A stretch of 9,111 nt of DNA from Candidatus Aenigmatarchaeota archaeon. Lineage in GTDB: Archaea; Aenigmatarchaeota; Aenigmatarchaeia; PWEA01; B50-G16. The number at the start of each line of letters is the position of its first letter. The stretch's first letter is position 1. The stretch spans positions 1 to 9,111 of the forward strand of contig QMZU01000021.1 of the NCBI GenBank assembly GCA_003663345.1. The letters are read 5' to 3'. The notes beneath the pieces were generated by a model, which saw nothing but the letters and a program-made list of their open reading frames with translations, was not told where the DNA came from and did not search any database. Both the position numbers and the translations under genes were made by a program. This document shows, in pieces, positions 6,045-9,111 of the stretch.

Positions 6045-6545
6045 GTGAAGAGGTTTGAGTATTACAGCGCCCTGGAGAGGATCCTCTCCAGGCTGGAGGA
6101 GCTGAAGAGGCAAATTGAGCACATCGAAACAATTGGCCTCTACATGGCGATTAAGGGCGTTGAGCACACACTCCTAGAGGGCGAATACTCGCAGCTGCCG
6201 CTGGTCAAGTGGGGTCTACGCGAGGTGGCCGCCGAGCTGTATGAACGTGAGCATCCGGAGTTCTTCGAGCTGTCCGAAGAAGTAGCGAAAATCGGCTTGG
6301 AGATGTGGCGCAGGGCTGGGCAAGCACAGCCTGGGCTTTCGGTGGCCATGACCGACCTTGAGAGGATTTTCGAGGATGGGCGTCTTGCAGCCAAAGCGGA
6401 AGGATGCGGGCTGCTGCTGGCAACCGATCCGGGTCGGGCGGTCGGAGAAGCGTTTGGGATCATTCACACGGTGGAGGAGCGGTTGAGAAAGGCTCGGTTT
6501 GTTCTTGAGGATGCCCTAGACAAGTTGGTGGGAGCGAGAACTTGA
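6045..6545 (+). CDS. Hypothetical protein, 166 aa
   Basis: The start is GTG at 6045, close behind GGGAGGTG (6033-6040). The product is soluble and mainly helical. Residues 1-30 form a coiled-coil-like helix (YYSALERILSRLEELKRQIE) and the middle is rich in Glu, Leu and Trp. The C-terminus contains GCGLLLATDPGRAVGEAFGI and a long helix (VEERLRKARFVLEDALDKLV). I see no HTH, no transmembrane segment and no catalytic motif, and I recognise no family. The gene sits 71 bases after the RHH repressor with no convincing promoter between, so the two may share a transcript. A toxin-antitoxin-like pairing with the RHH gene is conceivable but nothing in the sequence supports it directly. The promoter of the primase-polymerase begins inside its last codons. 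Confidence 0.75.
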   Translation: MKRFEYYSALERILSRLEELKRQIEHIETIGLYMAIKGVEHTLLEGEYSQLPLVKWGLREVAAELYEREHPEFFELSEEVAKIGLEMWRRAGQAQPGLSVAMTDLERIFEDGRLAAKAEGCGLLLATDPGRAVGEAFGIIHTVEERLRKARFVLEDALDKLVGART

Positions 6546-6570
6546 TGAGATCAGCGTTTTGGGCTACAAT
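6542..6570 (+). promoter_or_regulatory. Promoter of the primase-polymerase gene
   Basis: TTGATG (6542-6547) and TACAAT (6565-6570) are 17 bases apart and match consensus at four and five positions respectively. The -35 overlaps the stop of the upstream gene. Transcription would begin near 6577, giving a leader of about 136 bases before the GTG at 6713. Confidence 0.55.
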
Positions 6571-6581
6571 TAAAACGGAAA

Positions 6582-6611
6582 GGGCGCTGTCAGGAGCGGC
6601 TGACAGCGCCC
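6582..6611. repeat. 11-base inverted repeat at the start of the primase-polymerase leader
   Basis: GGGCGCTGTCA (6582-6592) is perfectly inverted at TGACAGCGCCC (6601-6611). One more G-C pair inside gives 12 pairs and a six-base loop. It begins about five bases after the predicted transcription start, so it could be an operator or a stabilising 5' hairpin. On the plus strand no T-run follows. On the minus strand it is followed by TTTCCGTTTTAATT, so a weak minus-strand terminator is possible. Confidence 0.55.
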
Positions 6612-6624
6612 CAATTCAAACTTA

Positions 6625-6706
6625 ACCTCCCTTCTCCCGCACCTCTGCGCTTTTTATTTTACCACACGGCGCGGAGGGAGGCAAGGGAAAGGGAGGTGAA
6701 AGGAGG
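6625..6706 (+). promoter_or_regulatory. Long leader pairing that could mask the primase-polymerase ribosome binding site
   Basis: ACCTCCCTT (6625-6633) is perfectly complementary to AAGGGAGGT (6689-6697), and CCTCTGCGC (6642-6650) pairs with GCGCGGAGG (6670-6678) with one G-U. Together they would form a long interrupted hairpin with the T-rich stretch 6651-6660 in its loop. The start GTG at 6713 follows a second AAGGAGG (6700-6706) just outside the pairing. The arrangement suggests controlled translation of the replication gene. Purine and pyrimidine bias on opposite arms could also produce it by chance. Confidence 0.4.
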
Positions 6707-6712
6707 CAAGAC

Positions 6713-8437
6713 GTGAAATATGATACCCGGTTTTCTCAAAATTCTCAACTGCTGAGAAACGCTGCTTTTGAGCTGCTCAACGAGAGCATTGCTCCGATTC
6801 CCGCTGCTCCCGGCACAAAACAGCCCGCCTTGAAGTCCTGGAAAGAGTATCAACAGCGCTTGCCGACAAGAGAAGAGGTCCAACGCTGGTTTGATGATGA
6901 CGATGTCTGGCTCGGAGTAGTGACAAGCCAGGGATTTGGCATCATAGATATTGACCCTCACCTCTCCGAGCAGCGGGACCTGCTTTTTACGGAGCTCATC
7001 GAGAAAGCGAATCGCGTGTGCTCATCGTTGGCAGAGAAGCTCTGCAAAACCAGGCGAGTTAAAACGCCCAACGGCAAGCATCTATGGCTGAGATGTGCAT
7101 GCTTTTCAGAGCTGCACACCACTAGGATTACAAACGAGTTCAAGTTCGGCAAGGTTGAACTGCTTTGTAACGGTCATTTCGCTGTGGCTCCTCCCTCGCC
7201 AGGCTATGAGTTCGAGAACCCCGATGCGCCTGTTGTAACGCTCACCCGCCAAGAGGCCGAAGCGCTGTTGAAGATTCTCGGCATGGAGCTAGCAAAACCC
7301 ATCCCTGCTTCATCACCCTCCCATCCCGATGCACAGGGGTTGAGACGTAGAAAGAAGCTGATAACTGCCACCACCGACCTGATAGCTCTGCTGGCTTTCG
7401 AACATCATCTAGCAAGGAAAACTGAGCAAGCCAAACCCGGTTCAAGAAACTTCACCGGCTACAAGCTCGCTCGTCAAGGGCGAAACCTCCGCCTCCCGAA
7501 GGAGATAGTCCTTGAGGGTATGCGACGTTACCACAAACACATCCCACCTCACTACCGCGATGGCAAACACGACCCTTACACCTGGAGCGAGGCACGCAGA
7601 AGCACAGAATCCGCCTTCAAGAAAGCTCCCGGTGAGCCAGCGATTCCGCCTCACATCGAGGCTCTCCGCGATTACGGAGCGATGGCCCGCCGCATCGTTT
7701 CGAAGCTCCACATCCCACAGACACGCGGGATAAGACAAAGCAGCATCCGCTCGGTTCTCGAACCGCTTGTCGCTATCGCGCTGTCGTGCGGCAAGCGTCA
7801 AAGCGATGGTTCAATCGCTGCAACTATCACACACTTCAGCTACCGATACGCTGAACTGTTAACGGGACTCAAAAAAGACACGATAGCAAGGGTCATAAAC
7901 GCACTAACCAACGGCAAACTAAAGCTCAGCGGCATCCAAATCGAAATCATCAAACCGGCCAAAAAAGCTCAATTGCTTTCGAATGTTTACAAGGTCACTA
8001 TCGCTGCGCAGCTGCTTGAGAGCGAAACGGAAGAAAATGGGACACTATCTCACTCCACCCAGTGGGATAGTGTCCCAAATTTTTCCGTTTGCCATGATGC
8101 GTTTCAACCCGGCGCTTTGGGTAAGGAGAGCTATTTCGTCTTGGCAGCGTTGTTCGAAATGGGACCTGCGACAGCCGCTGAGCTTGCCGGTAGGCTGGGC
8201 AAAACATCCGATGCCGTGCGAGCTCAGCTACGCAAGCTTGAGGAGTTCGGCCTCGTCAAGCGGTTAAGCAAACGGGGCAGAGCATTCGTCTGGGTGATAG
8301 GCGATGAGGTTAGCAAAAAGCTGAACGAGATAGCGGAGAGACGCGGCACAGCCTACAAAGGCATGGACAGGGCTGCCAAACACGGAGATGAGCGGCGAAA
8401 GTTCAAGAAGCTGTTAGAGAAACGCGTGAAGCTCTGA
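6713..8437 (+). CDS. Bifunctional primase-polymerase (Prim-Pol/AEP type) with C-terminal winged helix
   Basis: This replication protein of plasmids and phages makes primers and extends them. The start is GTG at 6713, six bases after AAGGAGG. Residues about 15-170 show the Prim-Pol pattern: a helix ending in SIAPIPAAPGTKQPALKSWK, the LPTREEVQRWF helix, and GVVTSQGFGIIDID with the metal-binding pair D79/D81. TPNGKHLWLR with H123 follows, then VELLCNGHFAVAPPS, where E149 is the likely third acidic residue. Residues about 240-305 resemble the PriCT domain (GSRNFTGYKLARQGRNLR … SAFKK). A helix-turn-helix-like part follows (YAELLTGLKKDTIARVINAL, about 385-405). Residues about 467-530 are a winged helix (AAELAGRLGKTSDAVRAQLR, KLEEFGLVKR). 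No helicase domain is fused, so a separate helicase is expected. Residues 438-459 are encoded by a long palindrome. Codon choice (more CGC, ATC, CTC) differs from the tape measure gene. Confidence 0.9.
   Translation: MKYDTRFSQNSQLLRNAAFELLNESIAPIPAAPGTKQPALKSWKEYQQRLPTREEVQRWFDDDDVWLGVVTSQGFGIIDIDPHLSEQRDLLFTELIEKANRVCSSLAEKLCKTRRVKTPNGKHLWLRCACFSELHTTRITNEFKFGKVELLCNGHFAVAPPSPGYEFENPDAPVVTLTRQEAEALLKILGMELAKPIPASSPSHPDAQGLRRRKKLITATTDLIALLAFEHHLARKTEQAKPGSRNFTGYKLARQGRNLRLPKEIVLEGMRRYHKHIPPHYRDGKHDPYTWSEARRSTESAFKKAPGEPAIPPHIEALRDYGAMARRIVSKLHIPQTRGIRQSSIRSVLEPLVAIALSCGKRQSDGSIAATITHFSYRYAELLTGLKKDTIARVINALTNGKLKLSGIQIEIIKPAKKAQLLSNVYKVTIAAQLLESETEENGTLSHSTQWDSVPNFSVCHDAFQPGALGKESYFVLAALFEMGPATAAELAGRLGKTSDAVRAQLRKLEEFGLVKRLSKRGRAFVWVIGDEVSKKLNEIAERRGTAYKGMDRAAKHGDERRKFKKLLEKRVKL
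8025..8090. repeat. 66-base near-perfect palindrome inside the primase-polymerase gene
   Basis: Arms of 30 bases (8025-8054 and 8061-8090) surround CCACCC. By hand count 26 pairs are Watson-Crick, two are G-T (8033-8082, 8050-8065) and two are A-A mismatches (8036-8079, 8037-8078). The length is a multiple of three and the coding frame runs through without a stop, encoding the linker between the middle and C-terminal domains. The GC-rich inner stem is followed by AAATTTTT, giving some likeness to a bidirectional intrinsic terminator. A diverged counterpart lies at 8564-8666. Confidence 0.9.
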
Positions 8438-8475
8438 TTTTCAGAGTAGCGAAAGCGGTAACTACTTTGAAAATC
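8436..8475. repeat. Inverted repeat at the stop codon of the primase-polymerase gene
   Basis: GATTTTCAGAGTAG (8436-8449) pairs with CTACTTTGAAAATC (8462-8475) with one G-T, around a 12-base loop. It can extend one pair to 8435/8476, so the TGA stop lies in the stem. No T-run follows. The right arm belongs to the direct repeats at 8461-8517. Confidence 0.65.
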
Positions 8476-8517
8476 AAACCAGTCACTACTCTGAAATCAC
8501 TACTGTGAAAATCAAAC
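8461..8517 (+). repeat. Iteron-like direct repeats behind the replication gene
   Basis: Three copies related to ACTACTnTGAAAATCAAAC occur at 8461-8479, 8485-8498 (shorter, ending GAAATC) and 8499-8517. A fourth copy of the core is inverted at 8436-8449. Start-to-start distances are 24 and 14 bases. Direct repeats beside a replication gene are the usual form of plasmid origins, where the initiator binds. The third copy runs into sequence that resembles part of the primase-polymerase gene, so some of the similarity could be decayed coding sequence. Confidence 0.5.
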
Positions 8518-8563
8518 TGATCGCTAAAGCCCTCCTATCACTGCACAACTGCTTGAGGACGAA

Positions 8564-8666
8564 ACGCGAAAAAATGAACCACTACCTCACCATACTACTC
8601 GTAATAGCAACTCTATTACGCATAGACACCCATACGCCAGTGAGATAGTGGTTCAAATTTTCGCGT
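8564..8666. repeat. Counterpart hairpin in the primase-polymerase paralogue
   Basis: Arms of 27 bases (8564-8590 and 8640-8666) pair with three mismatches around a 49-base loop. The site matches that of the 8025-8090 palindrome relative to the homologous flanks. The arm sequences differ from that palindrome at eight left-arm or paired positions, and five of these differences are matched on both sides. The same A-A mismatches and following AAATTTT are present. Confidence 0.85.
8600..8620. repeat. Nested small hairpin in the loop of the second palindrome
   Basis: CGTAATAG (8600-8607) is perfectly inverted at CTATTACG (8613-8620) around CAACT. It lies within the extra 42 bases that the second copy has over the first, so it looks like an insertion into the loop. 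Confidence 0.6.
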
Positions 8667-8709
8667 CAAGCGACGATGCGTTTCGACGCGGTGCTTTGGG
8701 CAAAGCCGC

Positions 8710-9111
8710 CTACGGCGTGCTTGCCGCTTTGTTCGAGCTCGGGCCGTCAACTCCGGCTGAGATAGCCAAGTGGTTGAACGTGTGCTCCGATACTGTCAGG
8801 AAACAGCTCAACAAGCTTGAGAGGCATAGGCTCGTCAAGAAAGTGGGAAAGCGGAACAGAGCGAACGTCTGGGCGATAGGCGAGATGATAACGGTCAAGC
8901 TGCGCGAAGAGGCTGAAGAAAGCGGCACAGCAGGCAGGATGTGGGAGATAGCCGCAAGACACGGAGCTGAACGAAGGGAGTTCAAAAACTCGGCCCTTTT
9001 AACCTCCTCAGCCTCCTTAGCCGCCCGCTCCTTCTCTCGCTCTATCTTCTTGACTATCTGGCTAACCCGCCCTTGTGATATCTTAAACTCCACCGCCAGC
9101 TTTTTCTGTGA
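8710..9111 (-). CDS. HTH coiled-coil protein, partial, fused to reversed foreign sequence
   Basis: The minus strand enters from the right edge and encodes SQKKLAVEFKISQGRVSQIV followed by KKIEREKERAAKEAEEVKRA and EF. The first part is a helix-turn-helix of the 'LAxEFxISQGRVSQIVKxIE' kind, seen in phage and plasmid DNA-binding proteins and in sigma-like region 4 folds. The second is a charged coiled coil. Only about 8990-9111 looks like genuine coding on this strand. Leftward of about 8990 the frame stays open to a stop at 8710 but is merely the reverse complement of the primase-polymerase paralogue. The start lies outside the window, although a GTG at 9093 would be possible inside the HTH. 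The gene's natural C-terminus has probably been replaced at the junction. Confidence 0.5.
   Translation of the reverse strand, partial: SQKKLAVEFKISQGRVSQIVKKIEREKERAAKEAEEVKRAEFLNSLRSAPCLAAISHILPAVPLSSASSRSLTVIISPIAQTFALFRFPTFLTSLCLSSLLSCFLTVSEHTFNHLAISAGVDGPSSNKAASTP

Larger units (their letters stand above)
8528..8990 (+). pseudogene. Diverged, broken second copy of the primase-polymerase C-terminus
   Basis: The frame from 8528 encodes a homologue of the upstream gene's C-terminus: ITAQLLEDE, then after a hairpin region AFRRGALGKAAYGVLAALFE, LGPSTPAEIAKWLNVCSDTV, RKQLNKLERHRLVKKVGKRN and so on to HGAERREFKN. A hand alignment over about 104 residues gives a little under 60 percent identity with the primase-polymerase residues from about 462 to 566, with no gap and no internal stop. 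The winged helix is kept. No ATG or supported start exists, an in-frame TAA lies at 8525, and a short upstream piece (8499-8531) resembles the parent gene in another frame with sequence missing between. Near 8990 the homology stops and the frame runs on into the reverse complement of another gene, without a stop before the window end. It is therefore a 5'- and 3'-damaged paralogue rather than a recent duplication. A short functional HTH gene starting at GTG 8648 is a less likely alternative. Confidence 0.65.

Noticed and set aside
6642..6660. T-rich stretch TTTTTATTTT as an intrinsic terminator
   Set aside because: No stem ends directly before it. The nearby strong stem (6582-6611) is about 40 bases upstream.
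7442..7801. Minus-strand frames inside the primase-polymerase gene
   Set aside because: The plus-strand frame shows clear Prim-Pol and PriCT-like motifs. The minus peptides look random.
8435..8520. CRISPR array
   Set aside because: There are only three or four short imperfect repeats with unequal spacing and one is inverted. Iteron-like repeats or decayed sequence fit better.
8710..8989. Left part of the minus-strand HTH frame as genuine protein
   Set aside because: It is the reverse complement of the conserved primase-polymerase paralogue. Only the part right of about 8990 reads as real coding on that strand.
1..9111. tRNA or rRNA genes
   Set aside because: I looked for T-arm and anticodon-arm patterns and ribosomal signatures on both strands by eye and saw none.

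Overview
The window looks like part of a mobile genetic element, probably a phage, a phage-plasmid or a phage-derived integrated element, in a thermophilic bacterium. Shine-Dalgarno sequences are strong and bacterial (AAGGAGG or GGAGGTG), sigma-70-type promoters are easy to find, and the proteins are rich in Glu, Lys, Arg and charged helices. The lineage cannot be fixed from the sequence alone.

Layout, left to right. (1) 1-56, minus strand: what looks like the first 18 codons of a gene leaving the window, with weak resemblance to IS630-type transposase N-termini. (2) 42-3551: a long phage tail tape measure protein whose 5' end is ill-defined and may be truncated by the left-edge gene. (3) 3558-4620: four small genes in tight, partly overlapping order. 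One resembles a terminase small subunit and appears to start at an ATA codon. No large terminase follows. (4) 4655-6545: regulators and small proteins. They are an excisionase/MerR-like HTH coiled-coil protein, an exported or membrane-anchored coiled-coil protein, a ribbon-helix-helix (RHH) repressor with a consensus promoter overlapped by a palindrome, and an unrecognised 166-aa protein. (5) 6542-8437: a replication gene, a Prim-Pol-type primase-polymerase with PriCT-like and winged-helix regions, behind its own promoter and a structured leader. (6) 8436-9111: a hairpin with iteron-like repeats, a diverged and broken second copy of the primase-polymerase C-terminus, and a head-on junction near 8990 with a minus-strand HTH gene.

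The most striking signal is a 66-base near-perfect palindrome inside the primase-polymerase reading frame (8025-8090). A counterpart stem sits at the same place in the downstream paralogous fragment (8564-8666). The two stems differ in sequence, but at five positions both partners have changed together, so pairing is kept while the encoded peptide is not. This suggests a functional DNA or RNA hairpin at the replication gene (origin, priming site, terminator or attenuator), or repeated arm-to-arm correction. A second pattern is that four successive genes (5263, 5788, 6045, 6713) have an anti-Shine-Dalgarno stretch just upstream that could pair with and mask their ribosome binding site.

Taken together, the right half would form a replication and control module: RHH autoregulator, DNA-binding regulator, primase-polymerase and a candidate origin region. 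The left half is a remnant of a virion and packaging module. Both edges carry signs of rearrangement.
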